The notes under the pieces are model-generated. The model had not been told where the DNA came from and did not search any database. It saw only the letters and a list, made by a program, of their open reading frames with translations. Both the position numbers and the translations under genes were made by a program. DNA of 64,000 nucleotides from Sipunculus nudus (lineage: Eukaryota; Annelida; Sipuncula; Golfingiida; Sipunculidae): NCBI GenBank assembly GCA_026874595.1, contig CM049306.1:35978019-36042018 (forward strand). Reading direction: 5' to 3'. Below, piece by piece: positions 1 through 10,304 of this stretch (positions within the stretch are counted from its first letter, which is position 1; each line of letters opens with the position of its first letter).

Positions 1-2
1 AA

Positions 3-1025
3 AATGTTCTCGTATTAACGGATGTTTTGACGAAGTGGACGATAGCCGTTCCCACTAGAGATCAAAAGGCGGAAACCGTGGCCAGAGTTTGTGTTCGTGA
101 ATGGTTTTCCAGATTTTGAGCTCCATTAAGACTTCATTCCGACAAAGGTAGAGACTTTGAGAGTCGAGTCATTCGTCAACTTTGTAGTATGTATGGAATT
201 AAGAAGTCAAGAACAACAAGTTACCATCCAAAATCAAATGGACAGACAGAGAGATTTAATAGGACAATGCATAGCCTATTGAAAACGTTGCCACACCAGA
301 AGAAAAAGCGTTGGCCAGAATATTTGCCAGAGTTGGTATTCGCATATAATACGACACCCCACAGTAGTACTGGATTTAGTCCGTTCTACTTACTTTTTGG
401 ACGTGATCCCAGAGTACCAGTTGAGTTACTACCTAGTGAATATGATGAAACATCAACAGATAATCCTGTAACTAGGGTGACTTTACATCAGCAGAGATTA
501 CAAGAAGTTTATGATCATGCTAAACGCAGAATGACACAGGCTGCGTGTGAGCGCAAGAAATACGCTGACAGGCGAGCTAGAGAAGCTTCACTTCACACCG
601 GACAGAGAGTGTTAGTAAAACAGCATCCAAAAGGACGAAACAAAATACAGGATGCATATGGGCCTCAAGTATACAAAGTAATCCAAAAGTTAGATGATAA
701 GGATGTTTATTGTATAACACCTGCCGATGGGTTAGGATTACCAAAATGGGTAAACAGATGTTAGATAAGACCATGTCCATTGACAGAGGTACTAATACCA
801 GAGGATGACTAAGATGATTCTTCAGTTGATGAACACTTTCCACCTCAAGACATAAACCAAACTGATGAGGACGGTTTTGTATTAGTGTTACAACCCACAG
901 TTATTGATGGCCAAGATGTACCAAATGGAGTTGATCAGACTTTACCCCGTCACTCAACAAGAGCTGGGGCAGGGAAACACCGTAATCCATTTAGGGAACC
1001 TGGATCAGCTTGTTCACGTGACTAA
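3..1025 (+). pseudogene. Ty3/gypsy-type pol 3' end (integrase core and C-terminus), broken
   Basis: The reading frame in phase with position 3 reads as the second half of a retroelement integrase core and its C-terminal region. Visible marks are an HSDKGRDFES segment, the SYHPKSNGQTERFNRT segment around 219-267 and a chromodomain-like or basic tail with KWVNRC near 747-761. The frame is interrupted by TGA at 117-119, TAG at 762-764 and TAA at 810-812, and stays otherwise open to TAA at 1023-1025, which looks like the natural end. The 5' part (gag, protease, RT, RNase H) lies outside the window. Integrases of this class insert element cDNA into chromosomes. The stops make this a dead copy. Family assignment is from motif reading only. 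Confidence 0.85.
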
Positions 1026-1239
1026 TTGGTCATGAAATAGTTTCTACTGTATTGTATTAAATTTAATGTCAAGTTTCTGTGGCTAGTGTGAGGCTAGTTG
1101 ATTATTCTGTTTATAGTGTTAAGGGACAGGAGGTTATGTTTTTCCTCATGTTGATTGTTAAGATATGTGCATAGTTATGAGTAACAATGCTAAGTTCTAC
1201 CCGTGCTCAAGGACGAGGCAAGATTAAACGGGGGGTGGA

Positions 1240-2808
1240 TGTGATAGTGTTGACGCACCAGTTTTGAGCGCCACCGGGTTGAAGGGTTTAAACTTTTTTT
1301 TTTGTGCATACTTTACGGCATGCGTTGTAAGAACGCATAAAGCTGGCCGACATTGTGAATCAGCGGTAGAAGCTGGGTTGGACGAAATTGGGCCAGTAAC
1401 CGATAGTGAAGCCTTTACAGAGGTCAGGGCCAAGGCTTGATGTAAATAATTGTGAGTAGAATACTTTGACATACTTTTAGCGAGTGTCATTGTTCATTTT
1501 ATAATTCTCACGCATGTAAAAACTTAAAACTGATTTGGTTACCGCGGTGTCAGTGCGCATGCGCTAGAAAGCCGGATGTTTTTGTTCCACTTGGAGTTTC
1601 AGTATAAAGCACATGTTATGTCGTTTTAGTGCGGGCATAGGACTTGTGTTATTATTTAATGTTGTATTGAAAGTCTAACCTTATGTACATGTAGTTCATT
1701 ATGGGAATAGACCTGTATCTATCAGCGCGGAACAAGATTGATTCAGTCTGTTGTTATTAAAACACATTGCAAGTGAATTGACGTTAATATAAACTGAAGG
1801 GACACTATTTAGAGAACAGACAGCTGGACTTGTGCGAGATATATCTTGTGTTTTCATGTTCTTTTAATGAGATAGAAACCAAGTTGGGCAAATGTATTCT
1901 GTAACCAGCTCACCTGAAACTTAGTTTTCCTCAGATTGACCATATTATTTAAGATAGATGGCATGCATCTGTTGTATACTATGTGTTAATATTGATGCCT
2001 ATTTAAAATTGATATGGAGTTAATGGCTGATACTGTAAACTATTTTCATTTATTACCATAATAATATAATGATATTTTCATTAATACTGTTTGATATGAA
2101 TACCATTAGTGTTTTTATTGCTAATATGTTTTTGAGCTGAAATGATAAAGTATAGAAGTATAATATTTCCATTATTATTTTCATAATGTTTAATGTAGTG
2201 ACTTATGTCATATATATAGTCAGAAGTTTAACTATGATAGAGATCACATGATATTTGAGTTATTGATGTATATGAACCTTATTTTTATTACTGTTTTGTG
2301 ATGAGAGCAGAAGATTAAAACTATTAGTGTAAGGATTTAGACTGATATAACACACAGTTGTGTGACATGTTATGATATGCACTAAGATTTAGAGATCATT
2401 ATTTATTATTCATTTGTTTTATGTATTTGTTTAGAAACCAGTATGATGATTAATGACAGTTAAAAGTTACTATTGCATATATGATAAGTTCAGTGTATGC
2501 ACTTGATCTGATTAGTTTGACTATTTGTCATAACTGAGACCACTATTCAGTGATAATACGGATAAAGATAGTTGTTTACATACTGCATAGTGTATGGTCA
2601 TGCATACTAAGGATTTCCATTATTTGTGTCATTGCAGACTGTTGAGCCTTGGAGGTCAACCACTCTTTTTGTTTTTTATTTTTACTCTATTGTTTTATGA
2701 ACCGGTACAGATTTGAGCATCTGTGACTGTAATTTGCATCTGACTCTCCGGTAATAAACTGATATTCTTAACGAATGGCTCCATGCTCGATCCCGCATCC
2801 CTTACACA
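1240..2808 (+). repeat. Candidate 3' LTR of the gypsy element
   Basis: A purine-rich stretch (1230-1238, GGGGGGTGGA-like) lies about 200 bases after the end of pol and is followed by TGTGATAG at 1240, the expected polypurine tract/LTR junction. A TATA-like box (TATAAAG) sits near 1603 and an AATAAA near 2753. A CACA end at 2805-2808 gives a TGTG...CACA pair. The start is fairly well supported. The end is a guess because the 5' LTR and the upstream target-site copy are outside the window. Confidence 0.45.
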
Positions 2809-3219
2809 AGCGCAAACGCAACGATCTCTTCTTGGCTGACAAGTAGGAGTTATCAAGATATAAGACCAAAGGGTTCCACAAGTCGACATTTCAAAGAAGT
2901 TTGCCGTGTCCTAGTCACAGATTTCTCGAATAATCGCTCAGAGGAGACAATCATCCAAGATAACACAGAAAATAAGAATCCAGACCGGAAGCGAAGATGA
3001 TTGGGCATAGAAAGAAACGTGGGAGATGCACTTTGGCAGTTCTTTAGGTGTTAACATGATGTAAATGAGATCGGATATTTTGTATATTTTTTATATATAT
3101 ACAGGCTTCGATAAAGGAATTAATACCGTGACAATTCATGTCCTTTTTTTACTGAATATGGAATCACAGATAAACATAAATCGAAAACATATGTGTAAAA
3201 GGCACGCTGTACAGACTTG
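2809..3219. other. No recognised feature
   Basis: AT-rich intergenic sequence. I see no convincing exon or repeat; a short TATA-rich run is at 3090-3105. Confidence 0.5.
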
Positions 3220-3705
3220 TCAGAAGCTATCTCACTGACAGATAGATGTCAGTGCGCGTTACCATAGGAGAGGTTACTTTGAATCCATTTAGTATTAAAC
3301 TGAGTGTGCCACAAGGATCGTTCTGGGTCCACTGCTGTTTTTTTTATCAAAACAAATGACTTTTACTGACAAATACAGAACAACATTTGCTTGTATTCAG
3401 ATGACACGTGCCGACATGTCTCCCACTGCAGAGGATCCCGTCCGCAGACACTGTCCTCAGGGATCGTGGCCTTACTGGTCAGTGGACCCGACAGTTGTAA
3501 CTTATTTAAATGCGGACATAACCAAGATCCTCTTGCTTCTTTTCACCCACTATTTTTATAAAGAACAGCAACTCATGCATTTCGGGATTTGGGCAACGCA
3601 TTTGGGCATTAGCTGTACCAAAAATCTCTCTTGGTTTGAACACATAAAAAAATCTGCCCTGAAGGCCTCAAAAAGGCTTGGGATACTAACATATTATGAA
3701 TAAAC
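3220..3705 (+). pseudogene. Non-LTR retrotransposon reverse transcriptase fragment
   Basis: Conceptual translation across frames gives the usual order of non-LTR RT landmarks: a SYLTDR..MSVRV segment (about 3226-3260), VPQGS with the shifted remains of LGPLLF (about 3308-3340), a DDT-like spot replacing the YADD box (near 3400), and a C-terminal LGISCTKNLSWFEHIKK segment (about 3601-3650). The segments are not all in one frame and there are stops, so it is a decayed fragment of a few hundred bases. It resembles jockey/CR1/RTE-type elements; the clade is not resolved. Confidence 0.7.
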
Positions 3706-4354
3706 TTTCTCAAAAAAAGTATTTTGTTATAAAAGTCAATAGTACAACCACCGCTAGAATGCGGCTCTCTCCTAGGGTTTCAACAGCTGTGTTGCACATC
3801 AGAGTGGAAAATTGAAATTCGATGAAGAGCTCTTTTTATTATGCTGTTATACACAAATTCATTCATGCAAAGACTGTGTGCGAGTTGGGAATTCATTGAC
3901 TTTGCATATACATACATTTTACCCAAAACCCTGCAGTCAAGAAGAGGGCTCCAAAGGATTTAAAATCTGAATGAAATATTAACAGCGAAATCTCTCTAAC
4001 AGGAACACCTGCGGAACCAGTCAAATTGTTCGTGTGGTCGTGTTGGTAAGAGGGTCATACCAGTTATCAAAAGTTAGATAAAATGAGTATCTTACAACTA
4101 ATATTTCATGGTGTATAATTCATGAGTTTCATTAAAAAACGCACACATTATGCATGTAATGTTTATCTACAAAGAAATTAAATATATTATTGATCAGGTC
4201 CATATAATTTTATAAATTGTTTTAGACGAAATGCCTTAAGAAATTTCATCAAAGAAGCGTTTCACATGGCAGGCGGCTTACTGACGATCAACTTTATAGA
4301 AACGTCATCACAAACACCACACTCAGTATAGCCACAAGATCCCGACCCCTCTGT
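3706..4354. other. No recognised feature
   Basis: AT-rich sequence without an exon-like or repeat-like signal that I can support. Confidence 0.5.
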
Positions 4355-4430
4355 TTATTTGGCGTGGCGTGGTCAAGATAGTCGCAACGGAAGATCGTGG
4401 GTTCGAATCTCTCCGGCAGTGAACCGACTA
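4355..4430 (+). repeat. tRNA-derived SINE-like segment
   Basis: A pol III B-box-like GGGTTCGAATCTC (4399-4411) is preceded by an A-box-like TGGCGTGGTCA (about 4362). The segment is followed by ATCT and AT microsatellites, a common SINE tail. The cloverleaf is not complete, so a functional tRNA gene is not supported. Confidence 0.35.
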
Positions 4431-4477
4431 TTCTGTGAACCCTTTCCATTAATATACAGTGAACCAGCACGGCCATT

Positions 4478-4511
4478 CATCTATCTATCTATCTATCTAT
4501 CTATCTCTCTC

Positions 4512-4542
<31 letters not shown>

Positions 4543-4546
4543 GTAA
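4478..4546. repeat. Compound (ATCT)n/(AT)n microsatellite
   Basis: Tandem ATCT tetranucleotides pass into CT and AT dinucleotides. Confidence 0.9.
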
Positions 4547-5512
4547 ATAGTTTTTTTCCCAAAGTATACTTGATCTTGACCTTCCAATAATCATAACAAG
4601 AAAAAATAACTACTACTGTAATTGATAGCTGACTTGAATTTGAAGTTGGACTTTACATGTGTGTTGTTAGCGCAAAAATAACCTAAATCACCAGATGATA
4701 CATTGGGGTGAAATGACCCCTCACTTGATGGCTCTTTACATATAGGGGTAACGCTCGTGAATTACACGAAGCGTGAAGTCTCTACCAAAACGGACAGAAG
4801 ACACTGCATTTGTTGCGAAGCTCATCGTGCTAAATCTCTAAAACAGGTGTTCTGTTATAAAGCTTGTTTGCGCGGATCAGCACGATATACATTTATTATC
4901 GTGTCAAAAACAGATTTAAAGAAATATACAATGGTGATTCATATTTTGACGGACGCCATTAAGGTAAGTCATCCGTTTATGCATATATGCATGGGCACAA
5001 TATATAGTGAACAGGGGCATGTCAGTTTTTTAACTGGGGCAGACATACCTTTCTCATGTTATTTATAGTAAGCCGAACAATAACCACGGTTTATATCTAA
5101 ATAATCCCTAATTAACTTCATCCCGAAGCATTGATTAAACGAGAACAGTTGAACATTTACAAAAAAAATGTGGAAATACTTTTTAAACGCACTATAAAAA
5201 AGGTATATTTGATCTTGCCGTACGGCAAAAGAAAACATATAGAAGAAGATTTATGTCATATATGAACAAAGAACACCAGGGATTTTGATCTTAACCAGAC
5301 TTGAAGTGTAACAGTATGATATTAATGGAAAATAGAGGTTTTCCTCTTATTTTCGAAGGAACGAAGCTACATTTTTTGGGGCTTTTTAAGAGAACTTAGG
5401 AACCTCTTAATTGAATGTTGAATTTCGGACTCATAGGTTCATCGGTTTCAAAATAGAAATGCAAACCATTTTAAAGAACAAACCAACTGCATCATCGAAG
5501 ACTTAAATAAGG
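4547..5512. other. No recognised feature
   Basis: An open frame of 103 codons at 4757-5068 has no recognisable family and no flanking splice support. I see nothing else. Confidence 0.4.
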
Positions 5513-5807
5513 GGTAATGGTGTAGTTTAGGGTTTTTTTTTTATAAAAGGCCTATAATTACGATATTTAACGCAAATTATAAACAGAAGTAATATTCTTA
5601 GTATTGAGGAGATGTATAGTTTAAGAAAAATAAGGGTTATATAATGAAAGGTAATCTTGTTTGAGAGTCATTGTGGCTTAAAAGTCGACTTTAGTGGCTC
5701 AAATTTTGATCTTCCGCCATGACGTTGTACAGAACGTACATGACGTCGCCAGGTAAACAAGCTATATTTGAACAATTTGTGTCATTATACGTTAACTATA
5801 TGGGTTA

Positions 5808-5973
5808 TGTTACAGTAAAACAAACACAAGTGACATAAAAGCGGACCGAACTGTCTTACTAGGGAAGCATGCTTCTAGCGAACAGTTGGGACGCCGGACT
5901 TGTGCGCCACCGACCTGGGTTCGACTCCCGGATCGGCCCAGGATTTTCCACTCAACAATTTGCCTTCGTAACA
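5808..5973 (+). repeat. 5' terminal repeat of the TRIM-like element
   Basis: It has TGTTACAG at the start and CGTAACA at the end. Inside is a tRNA-like stretch beginning GCGGACCGAAC, with a perfect pol III B box GGGTTCGACTCCC (5917-5929). It is longer than the 3' copy because of extra bases near 5814-5828 and 5853-5874. Confidence 0.7.
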
Positions 5974-5976
5974 AAA

Positions 5977-5989
5977 TGGGGGCTCGTCT
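5977..5989 (+). promoter_or_regulatory. Primer-binding-site-like sequence (tRNA-Pro type)
   Basis: TGGGGGCTCGTCT matches the start of the proline-tRNA primer site known from other LTR elements. It sits three bases after the 5' LTR end. Confidence 0.6.
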
Positions 5990-6092
5990 AAGGTGACGGT
6001 TAACTTTGTGGCCCAGGGAATAAGCTCACCAAAGTGTGACTCCTGGGATAATTAGTCTTGTTCTGATAGCAGAACGCTCTTAAGAGGGGGTG

Positions 6093-6223
6093 TGTTACGG
6101 GGTGACATAAAAGCGGACCGAACTAGCGAAGCGGTTGGTTCGCCGGACTTGTGCGCCACCGAACTGGGTTCCACTCCCGGATCCGCCCAGGATTTTTTCC
6201 CTCAACAATTTGCCTTCGTAACA
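6093..6223 (+). repeat. 3' terminal repeat of the TRIM-like element
   Basis: The 131-bp repeat begins TGTTACGG and ends CGTAACA. It contains a tRNA-like segment (about 6112-6186) whose ends GCGGACC and GGATCCGC can pair like an acceptor stem. The B box here is mutated to GGGTTCCACTCCC. Confidence 0.7.
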
Positions 6224-6362
6224 GTTATTAAACTATATATGCCTTATTTTTATATAAGTAAACATTTCTTCTTATTATAGAACCACAAAAATTTGGAAAT
6301 AATGCGTTAACAAATGGAAATATAGGCCTTTTATAAAAAAAACTCTAAACTACACCATTACC

Positions 6363-6500
6363 AATTAAGGAGTCTTTGGTAAGTGTATTAATATGTTCCA
6401 CCATATCTCCTAAGATACAGAAGACCTGGGCATTTTGTTATAATTAAATAACCCACACTTTTATTTTTAATATGGGTGTTAAGTGGTGACATGATTAATA

Positions 6501-6543
<43 letters not shown>

Positions 6544-7128
6544 TATATTTATATATTTGATTTTGTATATATTATTAATGAAAATTCAGGACAAAATATA
6601 AAATACATACAATGTTGTGTTATGCTTAATCAAAATACTGAAGCGAAAGTTAATTCTAGGGCATATAAACGACACAGATTGACGGTGGGATGTACTCGCT
6701 GAAAACAAAAAGTGACTTCTTAGTTATATTGTTAAAGGAAATCTCGCTTGCATTGTATAGAGCATATAACCATATGTTAACCATATGTGACCATACAAAA
6801 ATAACAATGATAACAATAATAATAACTGAAATAATAACACCGATATGTTATTATTTATATATCAGCTTATGAATAATATGTGGCTGTAGCCTATTGAAGA
6901 TATTTAATGACAACCGGTAAATTTAAAATAGTATAAAACAACATATCTGACAGACTGACCGTGTCATTCAACATGTGTATAATTTATGAGCATTATCAAC
7001 AGTAACATCAGTGGCATATATTACAACAAGGAATGAGGCGATGGTAATACGTAATATTATAATAGAGTATCATAATTACAGGATTTCAAAGGTTAGAAGA
7101 GTAATATTACTACTAATAGAACATAAAT
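6363..7128. other. AT-rich spacer with an (AT)n run
   Basis: An AT dinucleotide run lies at about 6505-6541. I see no gene. Confidence 0.6.
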
Positions 7129-7959
7129 TTGAACGAGTAATAGTAATAGTACCACAATTAATAGATTAATAGCAGTTACTTTTCTATTATAACCCAAGAC
7201 TAACACATCTGATGAATGGAGTATTTGTTTGATAAGGTTGATAGAACACAGTGAAGAGCCAAGTGTAGTGTGATAATTTAATGCTAGGTGCTTTCATGGT
7301 CAAGTAGGCACTGTACAGAAGGCTTTGGTATGAGGTTAACCCCTGGATCTCTTTGATTATTCTTACGGCTTGTGATATGGTAGCAATGTTCAAACTGTTT
7401 CTGGATCAGATGAAGGATCGACAAAACGAAATGTAACATAATTATACAAGCAGCCGGAAACGTGTGTCTAAAGAATTTGAATAATTGAAAACAAACATGA
7501 ACTTGCAAAAAGGTGAAATAGCAAAAATTAAACAGTCCGAGGCTGCACTGATATGAGACTGAAACAGGACAGTGCAAAGCGCAGCTTGGACATTCTCATG
7601 AAAGATGTATATAAACTTTCAAGAGCAACCCTCAATCTTCGCGTTCAAACTGTGTTTATGATGAAAAGTTTCCACGCGTTGATAGTGAAATGAGAAACGT
7701 CCGCAAGACTGTGAAAGACGTAGAATGTTACTGTAAATCGTTGTCTTACAAATTGTCTTCTATGTCCGAGTCAATGACCTATCGCCGTAGTCAGGTAATC
7801 CAGGTAGGATCCAACATAATTCCAGATCGTCAGGTTTGCCGAAGCACTTAAGTGTACTGCTTCCGAGACCCAAGAACGCTCATACGTGTCAGAGGAACAG
7901 CCTGCTTCTGCGGGGGTCACAATTACGAGCAAAGTCTCGCAAATGACCGTTGCTAGTCG

Positions 7960-10230
7960 AAGACCCAGACAAATTTAGAGGAATCGCGCTAATTGGTGTA
8001 ATTGATAAATTATTGGAAAAGGTCTTTTTTTAAACAGGCTGCTAAACTGCTCTTCTAAGCAGAATATTAATTTCCCTGATGAACTGCAGTGTGCCTATCA
8101 GTCAGGGTTATCGGCGACACATGCAGTCTAAGGTCTTAAAAAGGCCTTCGACACCGTATGGCATCATTGGCATGATGCATGGTTAATTTTTAAGTTATAT
8201 TCCTTCGGTGTCAGAGGAAGGTTGCTGCTCTGATGTGAAAAGCGCGGTTCGCGATGATGGTCATTGGGGTAACCTTTTTGGCATTGGCCAGTCCCTGCGT
8301 CAGGGAGGGTCCTTGGCTATTTCTGCTATATATTAAAGATCTATTTGTCGAACTTTGGGCAAGGAGATTAGAGGCTCGAGTGCGTAAGTTTTTATTGGCT
8401 CGCCGGTACAGGCAGATGACGTTTCGTTATTGGCATTGCAACCAACTTTCTTGCAGTCAATTCTAAATATGTGTTACCGTTACAGCCAGTCCTAGCGGTT
8501 CACCTAGGCCTACCAAGAAAAATAAGAAATATTAGTTTTGGGGGAGAATCAACAGAAAAATAAGAAAAAAAAGATTAGGGTAAGAGAGCCTGGTTTGTTA
8601 CGCCCCCGAGGCAGCGGAAATCTTGCGCTTCTAAAGAAGCAACTGATTTTCACGCTGCCAGCTTTGACCGTTTATGATATATTTAGACACCAGATGGCGG
8701 TTCGTTGTCCGCTGAAATAAACGTGCGTATGATGTGACAAGCAGCCAATCAGATGCCAATAAAAAAACACTCGACAGGCATCCTGGCTCCGCCCATTGCT
8801 GCGTTTCAAGCGCCGCTTGATGAGTTTCCGGTCGAATTTAAATTGCTCCTTCTGCATTCTCGCATCATCGACCGATTCCATTTAGACCTTATGACTGTGT
8901 TAGCGTAGCCATGTATCTGTTGTCTGCAGAACTGAAACCAGCCAGCGAGGTGTGCACGCAGCCTTTGTTGTTACGTTTCGTTTGAATTACAGCTCACCGG
9001 CAGAGCATCCTATGTGCCCTAAGGCCCTAAGCAAACCACGTCAGGGGAAGTTCTCTCTGAGCCTGTGGCCTGTGACCAGACGGTTACGCCGGGCGATGAG
9101 CTGTCACTCAAAATGAAATGAACATGATTGGCTCCGTGTATTCCTTGCTTGGCTTTGTCTTCCAGCACAAGGTCTCATCTGATTGGACAAAAATACAGTG
9201 CTCCCCTCTGGTGTAGACATTCAGGATACGAGGTCATAACAAACAGCGCCTTACGATATAGGTAGTAGCCCTATAGATAAAGCGCTGTGTAAAGAGCGTA
9301 CTGGTTTGTTGGAAATGAATTAATATCTTAAAGGCGGTCACTTAGGAATTTTCTACTAACTAGATTTAACTAATTGTGACTGTGTTTTGGAGCCTCTCAG
9401 AAAACTAAAGGGTCCTTTTTGTGGTTGGTAGGTTTTTAACCTTAATGATTAAATCCAATGAGCGCGTATAAAGGTGTAGTCGTACCGAGAATGCTCTATG
9501 GTGCGGAATTGTGGAACAGTCACAGACCTAATGGTATAAAGTTAATAGAGAGAGCTCATAGATTCTGCGTGAAACTTTCACAAAACTTCGGTTCTAGAGT
9601 ATGATCGGATATGACACTAGCCTTAGTTGCAATGCCTAGGAATAAAGATTTCATTGAGAAAATAAACTGCAGTTTTTGCATAGGCTCCTGCTCAGTAGCA
9701 GTAAATTCGTAAATTAGGTGTTTTTATATTGGTTAATTTGCTTTATGATGCGAGGTTAGTCTTAAGAAAGGTTTAGTTCATGATATTTATGGTCTTCTTC
9801 GAGATTATAACCTTTTAGAGTATCTTGATAGGGTTTGTCTTGTAGATCACTTGCCTAGAAAAACCGAATGAATCCGAACTGTAATCGATGCAATTTTAAA
9901 GAAAGAAACTGAACTCTGCACCTCACGCGTGCCGGGTAATAATAATGTTTTGTACCTTACACAGGTGCATTATGGGTTGTACAGGCCCTCTGTGCTGTGG
10001 GAGGCTGCAAAAGCATTTTCAGGCCCAGCTCGAAATGTTTTAATTCTGAAAAAAAGAAAACACACACAGGCCACATGTATACCCCTCAAACAACCTAACA
10101 TTCAGTTGTTTGGTATTTATAAGCGCAGAAAATATACTATTCCAAGCCGAGAGGAATATGTGTCACGCTTCACTGCCTTCGTTGGTACACCACAGGACAG
10201 CTCACAGCTCATCACAATTTAATTTTCTCT
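7960..10230 (+). pseudogene. Non-LTR retrotransposon pol relic, left copy
   Basis: RT segments are recognisable across frames: KFRGIALIGVIDKLLEK (about 7971-8021), QSGLSATHA then KAFDTVWHH (about 8098-8170), GQSLRQGGSLA (8288-8320, the RQGG-type box before the catalytic site), and PVQADDVSLLALQ (about 8404-8443, the catalytic ADD box). A second block, 9450-10230, holds ERAHRFCVKLSQNF (about 9551-9592) and a tail with HYGLYRPSVLWEAAKAF (9969-10019). The blocks are split by an unrelated stretch (about 8540-9430) and contain stops and shifts. The right-arm copy keeps an extra piece just before GQSLRQGG, so this arm has a small deletion there. Confidence 0.75.
8686..9214. repeat. Imperfect inverted-repeat insertion inside the retroelement relic
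   Basis: Two nested inverted pairs are visible: GACACCAGA (8686-8694) against TCTGGTGT (9207-9214), and CCAATCAGATG (8745-8755) against CATCTGATTGG (9176-9186). Together they suggest a foldback or MITE-like element that split the RT relic. The mirror copy is in the right arm at about 24765-25295. Confidence 0.4.
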
Positions 10231-10304
10231 TAATACTCCAACGATCACGATCGACGGTCTCGTTTGCTCTATTTTTTTTTTTTTTACAAAAGTTTTTTTT
10301 TTAA

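Larger units (their letters stand above)
5808..6223 (+). mobile_element. TRIM-like miniature LTR retroelement with tRNA-like LTRs
   Basis: All structural marks of an LTR element occur in 416 bp. Two related terminal repeats (5808-5973 and 6093-6223) each begin TGTTAC and end CGTAACA. A primer-binding-site-like TGGGGGCTCGTCT (5977-5989, proline-tRNA type) follows the 5' repeat after three A bases. A purine tract (6082-6090, AAGAGGGGG) precedes the 3' repeat, and a 4-bp direct repeat GTTA flanks the unit (5804-5807 and 6224-6227). The internal part is only 119 bp and non-coding, so the element must have used proteins from another retroelement. It is inserted in the foldback element at 5513-6362. 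Confidence 0.75.
5513..6362. mobile_element. Foldback/MITE-like DNA element, about 850 bp
   Basis: The ends are inverted repeats. The left end (5513-about 5576) begins GGTAATGGTGTAGTTTAG, then a T-run, then ATAAAAGGCCTATA. The right end (about 6303-6362) is its reverse complement with a few mismatches. The flanks AAATAAGG (left) and AATTAAGG (right) match at seven of eight bases and could be an eroded 8-bp target-site duplication, as hAT-type elements make. No transposase is visible. The 416-bp TRIM-like element lies inside it. Confidence 0.6.

Noticed and set aside
863-880. Second hammerhead-like CTGATGAGG core
   Set aside because: There is no matching GAAA strand or stem III nearby, and it falls inside the retroelement coding end.
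5838-5940. Possible functional tRNA gene
   Set aside because: It has a good B box, but the body is interrupted by about 20 extra bases and lies inside a TG...CA-bounded repeat that recurs 285 bases downstream. It is better read as part of a TRIM LTR.
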